A DNA stretch of 7,437 bases, from positions 1 through 7,437 of the forward strand of contig JASLAI010000002.1 in the NCBI GenBank assembly GCA_030147225.1, given 5' to 3'. The notes beneath the pieces were generated by a model, which did no database searches, was not told where the DNA came from, and saw only the letters and a program-made list of their open reading frames with translations. This document shows positions 1 to 6,783 of this stretch, piece after piece. Each line of letters starts with the position of its first letter. The stretch's first letter is position 1. A program made the translations under genes and the position numbers. Source of the stretch: Planococcus sp. (in: firmicutes). GTDB lineage: Bacteria; Bacillota; Bacilli; Bacillales_A; Planococcaceae.

Positions 1-1347
1 AAAGCTTGTATCAAATTCACCTTTGATAAAGTTCTTATGTTTTACTACATTTTCAAGAAACGGAATATTTGTTTTGATTCCGCGAATACGGAATTCCTGC
101 AAATTGCGGTCCATTTTAGCAGCGGCTTCTTTGAACGTTACAGCCCAAGTCGAAACCTTGACTAAAAGCGAATCATAATAAGGGGAAATAACTGCTCCCT
201 GGAAGCCGTTACCTGCATCCAGACGCACCCCAAATCCACCACCCGAGCGGTAAACCATCAATTTCCCGGCATCCGGCATAAAATCGTTCAACGGATCTTC
301 CGTGGTTACACGGGATTGGATTGCAAAACCGAATAAAGGTATTTCACTTTGCTGCGGAATTCCTACTTCTTCACTATGTATCATATGCCCTCTGGCAATA
401 TGAATCTGTGAATGGACAATATCAATTCCTGTAATCATTTCTGTAATCGTATGTTCCACCTGAATACGTGGATTTACTTCAATAAAGTAAAATTCATCAT
501 TGGCTACAAGAAATTCGACTGTGCCCGCATTTATGTAGTTAATGTTTTTCATCAATTTTACTGCGGCATCACAAATTTCATTGCGCAACTCATTGCTAAT
601 TGAATTGGAAGGAGCGATTTCTACGACTTTTTGATGACGGCGCTGAATCGAACAATCTCTTTCGTATAAATGGATAACATTTCCGTCTGAATCGCCCAGA
701 ATCTGAACTTCAATATGTTTAGGCTTCTCAACGAATTTTTCGACATACATTTCATCTGATCCGAAAGCAGCTTTCGCTTCAGACTTTGCCCGTTCATATG
801 AAGAAGCCAATTCTTCCTGGGATCTGACGATTCGCATTCCTCGCCCTCCACCGCCAAGAGATGCTTTGATCATTAACGGAAATCCTGCTGTTCTGCTGAA
901 CTCTTCAACTTCTTCCAATGACTCGACTGGACCATCTGTTCCAGGTATAACGGGGATACCCGCATCAATTGCTTGCGTCCGCGCTTTTACTTTATCTCCG
1001 AACATATCCAAGTGTTGAGAGGTTGGGCCGATAAATACGATGCCTTCTTCTTCACAGCGTCTTGCGAAATGGACGTTTTCAGACAAGAAACCGTAACCCG
1101 GATGAATGGCATCCACGTTCGAATCTTTTGCGATGCGGATAATGTCTTCAATATCCAAATAGGCATCGATTGGTTTTTTGCCTTTCCCCACTAAATAGGA
1201 TTCATCCGCTTTATAGCGGTGATATGAACCACTGTCTTCCTGAGAGTAAATTGCAACTGTTTGAATTTTCAGTTCTGTACAAGCGCGGAAAACCCGAATA
1301 GCGATTTCTCCGCGGTTGGCCACCAAGATTTTGTTAATCTCCTTCAC
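1..1347 (-). CDS. pyc: Pyruvate carboxylase, N-terminal biotin carboxylase part (partial)
   Basis: Cytosolic biotin-dependent enzyme that carboxylates pyruvate to oxaloacetate using ATP and bicarbonate. The visible 449 residues begin [19 protein letters not shown], the standard biotin carboxylase N-terminus, and cover essentially the whole biotin carboxylase domain. Seen are the ATP-grasp glycine loop GGGGRGM at about residues 165-171, the [10 protein letters not shown] strand, the [19 protein letters not shown] signature, and [16 protein letters not shown] with the NPR core at about 292-294. The carboxyltransferase and biotin-carrier domains would lie beyond the left edge; full-length family members are about 1,145 residues. 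The start chosen is GTG at 1345-1347: AAAGGG lies 9 nt upstream and the family alignment begins there. It follows ftsW by 15 nt, and its ribosome site overlaps the ftsW stop codon, so the two are probably one transcript. The biotin carboxylase domain also occurs in acetyl-CoA carboxylase AccC, but the sequence and the ftsW neighbour favour pyc. Confidence 0.95.
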   Translation of the reverse strand, partial: MKEINKILVANRGEIAIRVFRACTELKIQTVAIYSQEDSGSYHRYKADESYLVGKGKKPIDAYLDIEDIIRIAKDSNVDAIHPGYGFLSENVHFARRCEEEGIVFIGPTSQHLDMFGDKVKARTQAIDAGIPVIPGTDGPVESLEEVEEFSRTAGFPLMIKASLGGGGRGMRIVRSQEELASSYERAKSEAKAAFGSDEMYVEKFVEKPKHIEVQILGDSDGNVIHLYERDCSIQRRHQKVVEIAPSNSISNELRNEICDAAVKLMKNINYINAGTVEFLVANDEFYFIEVNPRIQVEHTITEMITGIDIVHSQIHIARGHMIHSEEVGIPQQSEIPLFGFAIQSRVTTEDPLNDFMPDAGKLMVYRSGGGFGVRLDAGNGFQGAVISPYYDSLLVKVSTWAVTFKEAAAKMDRNLQEFRIRGIKTNIPFLENVVKHKNFIKGEFDTSF

Positions 1348-1362
1348 ACCGCAGCACACCCT

Positions 1363-2529
1363 TTACTTTTTCGTTTTTTCGTATTTGTTGAACATGGAAA
1401 CATTCATTAATACTCCCATAGCTAAAGATAACAAAATTACAGACGTTCCGCCATAGCTTATAAATGGAAGTGTCACTCCAGTTAACGGAATAATGCCCGT
1501 TAAGCCACCCAAATTCACAAAAGATTGGATTCCGATCATACTGGAAACCCCTGCTGCAAGCATTCTGGCCAATGGGTCATGGGTCGTCATAGCAATCCAA
1601 AGTCCCCGAAGCACAATAAATCCTAAACCGCCCAAGACAAAGACTACGCCAAGTACACCCAGCTCTTCAGCGATGACGGACATGATGAAATCGGTATGGG
1701 GTTCGGGCAGATAACCTAATTTTTGAATGGATTGTCCGAGCCCTAAACCACTTAAGCCCCCGGATCCGATAGCCAAATAACCATTGACTATCTGAAACCC
1801 GAATCCTAATTCGTCTGAAAATGGATTAAAGAAAGCATCGAGACGGCCAAGGCGTTTTTCAGTGAAGATCAAATCACCAGCAAAAATCATAAATGGCACG
1901 ATAATGACGGAAGCTGCTGCCACAAAGACAGTTGCCAGCCGGATAAATGGTTTTAAACGGACACCACTTGCGGACATAACAGATAAACCGACTGCGCCAA
2001 TGATTAACATCGACCCTAGATCCGGTTCAAGGAATACAGAAAACAATACCAGCGTCAAAATTATCACTGGAGGTATGATGGATTCATTTAATTTATTAAT
2101 CGTGCCATTATTGTATTTATTTGAAAAAACACCGGCCAAATAGAGAATCATTCCGACTTTCGCCACTTCAGAAGGCTGGATGTTGGCAAAACCAACGCTG
2201 ATCCAACTTCTCGCGCCACCGGCTGCAAAACCAATAAAGTGAACGGCAATCAATCCGGCAAAGACTACCGCTAGAATTGTTACCATCATCCAACGTTTTT
2301 TAAAATGTTTATACGGAAACACAGCTCCAATAGCGAACATCGGGAAAGCAATTGCTAAGTTCAATAATTGCTGTATGTAAAATCGGTTTGGCTCAGAGCC
2401 ATAATAATTGACCGACCAGGCCATGCTTGAACTATAGATCATGATCAAGCCGAATATCGTTAAGGCCAAATAAGTGAAGAATAAAGGATAATCGAAAAAC
2501 TTTGCGTATTTCTTGATGTAAGATTTCAT
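1363..2529 (-). CDS. ftsW: Cell division peptidoglycan glycosyltransferase FtsW (SEDS family)
   Basis: Integral membrane SEDS protein that polymerises lipid II into septal glycan strands together with a class B penicillin-binding protein. The 388-residue product is strongly hydrophobic (about 10 membrane segments expected). SEDS landmarks seen: IYSSSMAW in the first helix, GGARSWISVGFANIQPSEVAK (about 104-124), EPDLGS (168-173), RLDAFFNPF (229-237), LPEPHTDFIMSVIAEELG (274-291) containing the conserved acidic residues of the large extracellular loop, and PFISYGGTS near residues 355-363. The chosen start is ATG at 2527-2529 (MKSYIKKYAKFFDYP), with GAGG 7 nt upstream; an ATG two codons earlier (2535) is an alternative. 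A longer frame reaches 2598, but its extra 23 residues are partly encoded by an intergenic repeat and do not look like FtsW. RodA and SpoVE are close paralogues; the ylaN-ftsW-pyc order supports FtsW. Confidence 0.93.
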   Translation of the reverse strand: MKSYIKKYAKFFDYPLFFTYLALTIFGLIMIYSSSMAWSVNYYGSEPNRFYIQQLLNLAIAFPMFAIGAVFPYKHFKKRWMMVTILAVVFAGLIAVHFIGFAAGGARSWISVGFANIQPSEVAKVGMILYLAGVFSNKYNNGTINKLNESIIPPVIILTLVLFSVFLEPDLGSMLIIGAVGLSVMSASGVRLKPFIRLATVFVAAASVIIVPFMIFAGDLIFTEKRLGRLDAFFNPFSDELGFGFQIVNGYLAIGSGGLSGLGLGQSIQKLGYLPEPHTDFIMSVIAEELGVLGVVFVLGGLGFIVLRGLWIAMTTHDPLARMLAAGVSSMIGIQSFVNLGGLTGIIPLTGVTLPFISYGGTSVILLSLAMGVLMNVSMFNKYEKTKK

Positions 2530-2563
2530 TTTCATACCTCGTTTTGTTTGATGGATTGTTAAT

Positions 2564-2686
2564 AAAAGCGAAAGCGCCATGTTAGATTTGACGGGCATAA
2601 GACGGACTGGCGAAGCGGCGTTTCTTCAGCCGCACAGCCAGATTGGCTTATGACCCTAGAATCTGGGCGCTGGAGCTGGACAATAA
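2564..2686. repeat. Structured intergenic repeat, copy A
   Basis: A 123-bp unit that begins with aaaagcgaaagcgcc and ends with gacaataa. It folds as nested stems: agcgcc (2573-2578) with ggcgct (2666-2671), cataag (2596-2601) with cttatg (2647-2652), ctggc (2607-2611) with gccag (2637-2641), and gcggc (2615-2619) with gccgc (2629-2633). A second diverged copy follows one base later. No protein-coding reading is convincing. It resembles, from memory, the widespread 'aagcggaagcgcc ... ggcgctgg' intergenic elements of Bacillaceae and Planococcaceae; a genome search would be needed to confirm that. It lies 35 bp upstream of the ftsW start, so it probably forms part of, or sits just before, the ftsW leader. 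Confidence 0.75.
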
Positions 2687-2687
2687 G

Positions 2688-2873
2688 AAAAGCGGAAGCG
2701 CCCAACAGCAGAATCTAACCTAAAACGCGACTTCCTGTCGCCACGGTTAGCTAATCCGCACCCCGTCGACCCTCAACAAGCATAAGACGTACTGGCGAAG
2801 TCGCATGTTCCCAGCAGCAAAGCCAAAGTAAACTATGACCCTAGAATCTGAGGGCTGAAATATAGACAATAAA
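2688..2873. repeat. Structured intergenic repeat, copy B (longer, diverged)
   Basis: Direct repeat of copy A in the same orientation. Shared blocks are the 15-nt head (14 of 15 identical), the segment gcataagacgNactggcgaag (one difference), the exact 17-mer tatgaccctagaatctg (2649-2665 and 2834-2850), and the gacaataa tail. It differs by carrying 77 bp instead of 16 bp between the head and gcataag. This extra piece includes a hairpin of its own: ctaacc (2715-2720) with ggttag (2745-2750), enclosing gcgac (2727-2731) with gtcgc (2737-2741). The inner cataag/cttatg stem of copy A is decayed here (cataag versus ctatg), so copy B is either older or a different subtype. Confidence 0.72.
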
Positions 2874-2897
2874 ACGTCATACTTCTTACATTGTAAA
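2868..2897 (-). promoter_or_regulatory. Candidate ftsW-pyc promoter (weak)
   Basis: On the minus strand TTTACA (2897-2892) is followed after 18 bp by TTTATT (2873-2868). The -35 matches the vegetative consensus at 5 of 6 positions and the -10 at 4 of 6. It lies just downstream of the ylaN terminator hairpin and its -10 falls on the end of repeat copy B. A transcript from here would carry both repeats in a leader of more than 300 nt. No better minus-strand promoter was seen in 2530-2890. Confidence 0.3.
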
Positions 2898-2927
2898 AAA
2901 AACTCAAACAAAATTCGTTTGAGTTTT
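2895..2927 (-). terminator. Rho-independent terminator of ylaN
   Basis: Inverted repeat aaaactcaaac (2899-2909) and gtttgagtttt (2917-2927) with a 7-nt loop. On the minus strand the hairpin is followed by a run of eight T, starting only four bases after the ylaN stop codon. It should separate ylaN transcription from ftsW-pyc, at least in part. The stem has only four G/C pairs, so some read-through is plausible. Confidence 0.85.
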
Positions 2928-2930
2928 AGA

Positions 2931-3212
2931 TCATTTATTTGTATACGCTTCATGTAGAATGGAAAGTTTCTTTTCCAGCGTATCCATTAAATTTTTTCCA
3001 GCCTCACGTTCGATAAGTCCCAGCTTAACCGCAAAATCGATTTCGCGTGAAAGACCGAACATTTGGGTGTCAAGCACCTCTTCATATAAAGGACAAGATG
3101 GCAAGGTCAGATGATCCATTTGCACCTTGATTAATTGCTCGATTTTTTCTGCATCAGCTTTGAGGAGTTCTAAAGCCTTCAGATGGTATGTTTGTTCTTC
3201 TGTATGTTCCAT
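2931..3212 (-). CDS. ylaN: YlaN family protein (iron/Fur-linked regulator)
   Basis: A 93-residue, all-helical, soluble protein with the same length as B. subtilis YlaN and its typical segments: [29 protein letters not shown] near the N-terminus and [29 protein letters not shown] in the middle, then a charged C-terminal helix. YlaN proteins in B. subtilis and S. aureus have been reported to interact with the iron regulator Fur and to become important under iron limitation; that role is family knowledge and is not visible in this sequence. The start is ATG at 3210-3212 with GGGGGAG 5 nt upstream. It is immediately followed by its own terminator, and it diverges from ylaL. In B. subtilis it also precedes ftsW. 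Confidence 0.93.
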   Translation of the reverse strand: MEHTEEQTYHLKALELLKADAEKIEQLIKVQMDHLTLPSCPLYEEVLDTQMFGLSREIDFAVKLGLIEREAGKNLMDTLEKKLSILHEAYTNK

Positions 3213-3259
3213 GAGGACTCCCCCATTTTATGAGTTTTCTTCTCTATTTTCCTGTTTAA

Positions 3260-3288
3260 AGTGTATCTTTTAAGAAGGGAAAATGCAA
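3260..3288 (-). promoter_or_regulatory. Candidate ylaN promoter
   Basis: Minus-strand TTGCAT (3288-3283) and TACACT (3265-3260) are separated by exactly 17 bp and point at ylaN, giving a 5' leader of about 40 nt. The hexamers match the vegetative consensus only moderately (3 of 6 and 4 of 6), so the spacing and position carry most of the weight. No Fur-box-like palindrome was recognised nearby. Confidence 0.4.
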
Positions 3289-3315
3289 GCCTCTATGATG
3301 AAAGAGCTGAATCCC

Positions 3316-3344
3316 TTTAGCAACTTGACACAAAAAGGTATACT
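3316..3344 (+). promoter_or_regulatory. Candidate promoter of the ylaL-ylaI operon
   Basis: TATACT at 3339-3344 is a good -10 element; 17 bp upstream lies only a poor -35 (TTTAGC, 3316-3321). A perfect TTGACA occurs at 3325-3330 but is 8 bp from TATACT, too close to pair with it. Transcription starting near 3351 would give a leader of about 30 nt before the ylaL start. The exact -35 usage is uncertain. Confidence 0.45.
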
Positions 3345-3380
3345 GTTAAGAGAGTGATTATCTAAATGGAGGGTTTACCC

Positions 3381-3887
3381 ATGGAATTTATCATACCTTT
3401 TAAAGGTGAAGTAAAATTTAAACTTATATTGGATCCAACAGTCTGGATTTTTGACGACCGTAAATTGAATTTGGAAACGTATTTTCAAGAAGAACGAATT
3501 GAGAAAGACGAGCTTGAAGACTACAAGCGTGGGATGGGTGAACATTGGTCCCGTGAAATCATGGAAGGCAGTACAGTTCCGCCAACCTTGAATTCAGAAA
3601 AAACCTATAAGAGCAAAGAGAAAAAAGAAATGCTGACAGGAACATTCGGCATTCCTTTCAAACCTTTCCTCTTGAATTCAGAACCTGATGAACACGCCAA
3701 ACGTGTCGTGTTCGAAACATTAAACGGAGAGTTCGAATTTCCGATTGAGCATGCTGCACAGCTGATTTTCAAATTCAGCGACCATGGCAAACCTTTGAAA
3801 GAAGACGGTCCTGTCCATGTCCTTCTTCCGGATGGTTCCAATCAGGAAAATCCGATTACCCATATCCAAGCCATCCGAGTCGAATAG
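3381..3887 (+). CDS. ylaL: YlaL-like conserved Bacillales protein of unknown function
   Basis: A 168-residue, soluble, acidic protein with no signal peptide or membrane segment. It opens MEFIIPFKGEVKFKLILDPTVWIFDDRKLNLETYF, has a charged middle (about 36-85), then a beta-rich second half with KPFLLNSEPDEHAKRVVFETLNGEFEF (about 94-120). It is assigned to YlaL from the opening motif, the size and the position between ylaN and ylaI in the reverse orientation, as in B. subtilis. The biochemical function is unknown and no catalytic motif was recognised. The start is ATG at 3381 with GGAGGG 7 nt upstream; an in-frame ATG at 3366 overlaps that ribosome site and is unlikely. It is the first gene of a plus-strand operon, followed 12 nt later by ylaI. 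Confidence 0.8.
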   Translation: MEFIIPFKGEVKFKLILDPTVWIFDDRKLNLETYFQEERIEKDELEDYKRGMGEHWSREIMEGSTVPPTLNSEKTYKSKEKKEMLTGTFGIPFKPFLLNSEPDEHAKRVVFETLNGEFEFPIEHAAQLIFKFSDHGKPLKEDGPVHVLLPDGSNQENPITHIQAIRVE

Positions 3888-3899
3888 GAGTGATTCACC

Positions 3900-4103
3900 A
3901 TGCGTGTACAATGCGTAATCTGCGATAAGATTGAAGAATTAGTGGATGATACACTGCAAGCCAAGCGCTTGCGCAATAGACCTATCCACACCCATATGTG
4001 CGATGAATGCCATGACCGGATCACAGAAAGGACCAAGGAACGTTTAGCAACGGGTTCTTTCCGCTTTTACCGCAGTTCCCGCAGCATTGAGGATGACTTC
4101 TGA
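3900..4103 (+). CDS. ylaI: YlaI family four-cysteine zinc-ribbon protein
   Basis: A 67-residue protein beginning MRVQCVICDK. Two CxxC pairs, C5-x2-C8 and C34-x2-C37, make a likely zinc site. The stretch AKRLRNRPIHTHMCDECHDRITERTKERLATG is the conserved core of the YlaI (DUF2197) family. The rest is basic and polar, ending SIEDDF. A role in nucleic-acid or protein binding is plausible from the zinc ribbon but is not shown. GGAG lies 9 nt before the ATG and overlaps the ylaL stop codon. Its TGA shares one base with the ATG of the following membrane-protein gene (TGATG), which suggests translational coupling. Confidence 0.92.
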   Translation: MRVQCVICDKIEELVDDTLQAKRLRNRPIHTHMCDECHDRITERTKERLATGSFRFYRSSRSIEDDF

Positions 4104-4552
4104 TGAAGCTCTTAAAAGGCATCTGGATCGGCTTCTGGAGTGGATTGATTTTAGGGCTTTTACTAAAATGGATTCAATCTGTCACTGGCGAACAAGTCTA
4201 TACCCTTTTATTGAATGTTGACTTTATCCCGATAATTGGCAATGTGCAGTGGTCCGAGGTCACGGAATTCATTTTTCATATGAGCATTTCGTTGGTTATT
4301 GGAGTAGTATTTGTGTATATATCGAAACGGCGCAATTACTCATTTGGCCAATTGGTAATTATCAGTCTGCTCCTTTCAGTGCCATTCCCGTTCCTCTTTT
4401 TTCTATTATCTTGGTTAGCAGTCGAAGCAAATGTGCCAGCTGTTACCGATTGGGGAGCATTTCTATATTGGGTTTTCGCCCATCTCACCTATTCTTTACT
4501 GTTGCCTATCTTATACAAAACCTTTGAACGCAAAAACGCTGTATCTCAATGA
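4103..4552 (+). CDS. Small four-helix membrane protein, family not recognised
   Basis: A 149-residue integral membrane protein. Hydrophobic segments lie at about 6-24 (GIWIGFWSGLILGLLLKWI), 55-73, 83-106 and 117-138, with a basic KRR loop near 75-77 that would be cytoplasmic by the positive-inside rule. The layout is loosely like small Bacillales membrane proteins such as YqhR or YagU, but no diagnostic motif was seen and no function is proposed. GAGGATGA precedes the ATG at good spacing, and the start overlaps the ylaI stop by one base. The C-terminus (KNAVSQ) is encoded by the left arm of the shared terminator palindrome, and its stop codon lies in the hairpin loop region. It occupies a place that holds other genes (ylaJ, ylaK) in B. 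subtilis. Confidence 0.85.
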   Translation: MKLLKGIWIGFWSGLILGLLLKWIQSVTGEQVYTLLLNVDFIPIIGNVQWSEVTEFIFHMSISLVIGVVFVYISKRRNYSFGQLVIISLLLSVPFPFLFFLLSWLAVEANVPAVTDWGAFLYWVFAHLTYSLLLPILYKTFERKNAVSQ

Positions 4553-4565
4553 GATACAGCGTTTT
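4533..4565. terminator. Bidirectional terminator between convergent genes
   Basis: A perfect 15-bp inverted repeat: aaaacgctgtatctc (4533-4547), loop aat, gagatacagcgtttt (4551-4565). The A/T ends provide T-runs on both strands, although they are short (four to five T). It contains both stop codons: plus-strand TGA at 4550-4552 and ylaH TGA at 4548-4546. It should end both the ylaL-ylaI-membrane-protein transcript and the typA-ylaH transcript. Confidence 0.85.
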
Positions 4566-4875
4566 CGCGTTTTTCGCGCCATAGACGGATTTTGTAAAGA
4601 ATCAGTATGAGCGCCGCAATAACGAGCCCTTCAACAATCGGCAGGAAGAAGGCAAGAAACGTAAGCCCTAAACCGCCGACTGCCAAAAACAGGCCAATCA
4701 TTGCATTTTTTCCAAGTGATAACTTTTTAGCAAACCCTAATTTATAAACGAATGCCGAGAGCAGGAAAATTACCGCAAATAATGCGTATCCTGCTGCTTC
4801 AAAACTCGGCAGATTCTGATATAGAATTCGGGCTACCGGATACATATTGTCATAGACAAAAGCTTGATCGTCCAC
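4546..4875 (-). CDS. ylaH: YlaH-like small membrane protein
   Basis: A 109-residue protein with three hydrophobic stretches, at about 26-45, 57-78 and 79-95, and a basic C-terminal tail RLWREKRENAVSH. The segment VYKLGFAKKL followed by FLPIVEGLVIAALILILYKIRL matches the YlaH family; the function is unknown. The start is GTG at 4873-4875. AGGGAGGA (4893-4886) lies 10 nt upstream, slightly long but acceptable, and an ATG abutting that site is out of frame. It follows typA by 24 nt, so it is most likely translated from the typA message. Its last codons overlap by 7 bp the convergent membrane-protein gene, inside the shared terminator. Confidence 0.88.
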   Translation of the reverse strand: MDDQAFVYDNMYPVARILYQNLPSFEAAGYALFAVIFLLSAFVYKLGFAKKLSLGKNAMIGLFLAVGGLGLTFLAFFLPIVEGLVIAALILILYKIRLWREKRENAVSH

Positions 4876-4899
4876 GGGCTATACATCCTCCCTATTCAC

Positions 4900-6747
4900 T
4901 TATTCTTCGATAGCAACTTTCTTTTTCTTAGCCATACGTTCACGTTCGTTTTTATCAAGAATTTTTTTGCGCAAACGAATCGTTTGTGGTGTAATTTCGC
5001 AATACTCATCATCATTCAAGTATTCAAGCGCTTCTTCAAGACTCATCAAACGAGCTTTTTTCATTGTCGTTGTCTGGTCTTTGTTAGCTGAACGAATATT
5101 TGTTGCAGCTTTGATTTTTACGATATTCACGGTCAAATCGCTGTCGCGGTTATGTTCACCGACGATCATGCCTTCATAGATTTCAGCACCGACTTCAACG
5201 AATGCAGTTCCACGGTCTTCGATGCCCATCAAGCCGTAAGTCGAAACTTTCCCGCGCTCCATAGATACCAATACACCTTGACGGCGTCCGCCGACACGGC
5301 CAGAAGCAACTGGCTGGTAGCTGTCGAATGTGTGGTTAATGATTCCGTAGCCACGAGTCTGTGTTAAAAATTCAGTTGTGTAACCGATCAATCCACGAGC
5401 TGGTACGTTAAATACCATACGGACTTGTCCGCTTCCGTTATTGATCATATCTAGCATTTCGCCTTTACGCTCGCCCAATGATTCGATGATTGCACCTGTA
5501 TATTCTTCAGGTACATCCACTTGAACGCGTTCAACAGGTTCGCAGCGAACTCCGTCAACCATACGTACAATAACTTCAGGTTTTGAAACTTGAATTTCAA
5601 ACCCTTCACGGCGCATGTTTTCGATCAAGATCGACAAATGCAACTCTCCGCGACCAGATACAACCCAAGCATCAGGTGAATCTGTTGCATCCACACGCAA
5701 GGAAACGTCAGTTTCCAATTGAGCATCCAGGCGTTCCTGAATTTTTCTTGAAGTAATGAATTTTCCTTCTTTACCAGCGAACGGGCTATTGTTAACAAGG
5801 AAAGTCATTTGCAAGGTTGGCTCATCAATACGCAGGATTGGCAATGCTTCCTGATGATTTGCAGGACAAACCGTTTCCCCAACGTTAATATCTTCCATAC
5901 CTGAAACAGCAATCAAATCGCCAGCTTCAGCTTTTTGGATTTCAACACGCTTCAATCCCATGAAACCATGGATTTTAGTCACTCGGAAATTTTTCACAGT
6001 ACCATCAAGTTTCATCAATGCTACAGATTGTCCAACTTCGATCGTCCCGCGGAATACGCGGCCGATACCAATACGTCCAACATAGTCATTGTAGTCAAGT
6101 AGAGCAACCTGGAACTGAAGTGGCTCATCTCTGTTATCGATTGGTGCTGGTACGTGGTCCATGATCGCTTCATAAATGACCTGCATGTTTTCTTCCTGAT
6201 CAGCAGGATCAGCTGAAAGGCTGGCTGTACCGTTCATACCTGATGCAAAGATAACTGGGAACTCCAATTGGTCGTCATTTGCTTCCAGCTCGATGAACAA
6301 TTCGATGACTTCGTCAACCACTTCTTCAGGACGTGCGAAGTCGCGGTCAATTTTGTTAACAACAACGATTGGTTTCAAGTTTTGCTCAAGAGCTTTTTTC
6401 AAAACAAAACGTGTCTGTGGCATACAGCCTTCATAAGCGTCGACTACTAAAAGAACACCATCAACCATTTTCATGATACGTTCAACTTCTCCGCCGAAAT
6501 CAGCGTGTCCAGGAGTATCCAAAATGTTGATTTTGGCATCTTTATATTGAATCGCCGTATTTTTGGCAAGAATCGTAATTCCGCGTTCTCTTTCGATATC
6601 ATTCGAGTCCATGGCACGCTCATCAACGTGTTCATTTGAACGGAAAGTTCCGGATTGTTGTAGAAGTTGATCCACCAAAGTTGTTTTACCATGGTCAACG
6701 TGGGCAATAATTGCAATGTTTCTTAGGTCGTTACGTAAGTTAGTCAT
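4900..6747 (-). CDS. typA: Ribosome-associated translational GTPase TypA/BipA
   Basis: A 615-residue, full-length member of the EF-G-like translational GTPases, which bind the ribosome and act in 50S assembly and in growth under cold and other stresses. GTP-binding motifs are all present: AHVDHGKT (15-22), RGIT (55-58), DTPGH (77-81), NKID (131-134) and FASG (167-170). A beta-barrel domain, two EF-G III/V-like domains ([19 protein letters not shown], and later [16 protein letters not shown] with [19 protein letters not shown]) and the BipA-specific basic C-terminal domain ([22 protein letters not shown]) follow. The start is ATG at 6745-6747 with GGAGTG 5 nt upstream. An open frame continues upstream to 6801 but runs through the promoter, so it is rejected. 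It heads a transcript with ylaH. Confidence 0.97.
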   Translation of the reverse strand: MTNLRNDLRNIAIIAHVDHGKTTLVDQLLQQSGTFRSNEHVDERAMDSNDIERERGITILAKNTAIQYKDAKINILDTPGHADFGGEVERIMKMVDGVLLVVDAYEGCMPQTRFVLKKALEQNLKPIVVVNKIDRDFARPEEVVDEVIELFIELEANDDQLEFPVIFASGMNGTASLSADPADQEENMQVIYEAIMDHVPAPIDNRDEPLQFQVALLDYNDYVGRIGIGRVFRGTIEVGQSVALMKLDGTVKNFRVTKIHGFMGLKRVEIQKAEAGDLIAVSGMEDINVGETVCPANHQEALPILRIDEPTLQMTFLVNNSPFAGKEGKFITSRKIQERLDAQLETDVSLRVDATDSPDAWVVSGRGELHLSILIENMRREGFEIQVSKPEVIVRMVDGVRCEPVERVQVDVPEEYTGAIIESLGERKGEMLDMINNGSGQVRMVFNVPARGLIGYTTEFLTQTRGYGIINHTFDSYQPVASGRVGGRRQGVLVSMERGKVSTYGLMGIEDRGTAFVEVGAEIYEGMIVGEHNRDSDLTVNIVKIKAATNIRSANKDQTTTMKKARLMSLEEALEYLNDDEYCEITPQTIRLRKKILDKNERERMAKKKKVAIEE

Positions 6748-6783
6748 GTTTTCACTCCAATATTCTTTTTTCATGTCTATAAC

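Noticed and set aside
412..1194. Open frames in other readings across the pyc region (412-603 +, 621-857 -, 973-1194 +)
   Set aside because: The pyc frame is continuous with family signatures throughout; these are out-of-frame shadows.
1493..2143. Plus-strand open frames of 73 and 93 codons opposite ftsW
   Set aside because: Antisense shadows of a strongly conserved membrane gene; proline- and threonine-rich translations with no ribosome sites.
2530..2930. CRISPR array or insertion sequence
   Set aside because: Only two diverged repeat copies of unequal length, no regular spacers, no transposase and no clear target duplication.
2747..2953. Minus-strand open frame of 68 codons across repeat B and the ylaN terminator
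   Set aside because: It overlaps the ylaN end, reads through a terminator hairpin and repeat DNA, and has no ribosome site or protein-like composition.
3366..3380. Earlier ATG for ylaL adding five residues (MEGLP)
   Set aside because: The ATG abuts the GGAGGG ribosome site that serves the ATG at 3381 and has no site of its own.
3213..3380. Possible Fur or other operator in the ylaN-ylaL divergent region
   Set aside because: Because of the YlaN-Fur link I looked for an AT-rich palindrome of Fur-box type and saw none that was convincing.
3605..4036. Minus-strand open frames opposite ylaL and ylaI
   Set aside because: They overlap well-supported plus-strand genes with conserved motifs and good ribosome sites.
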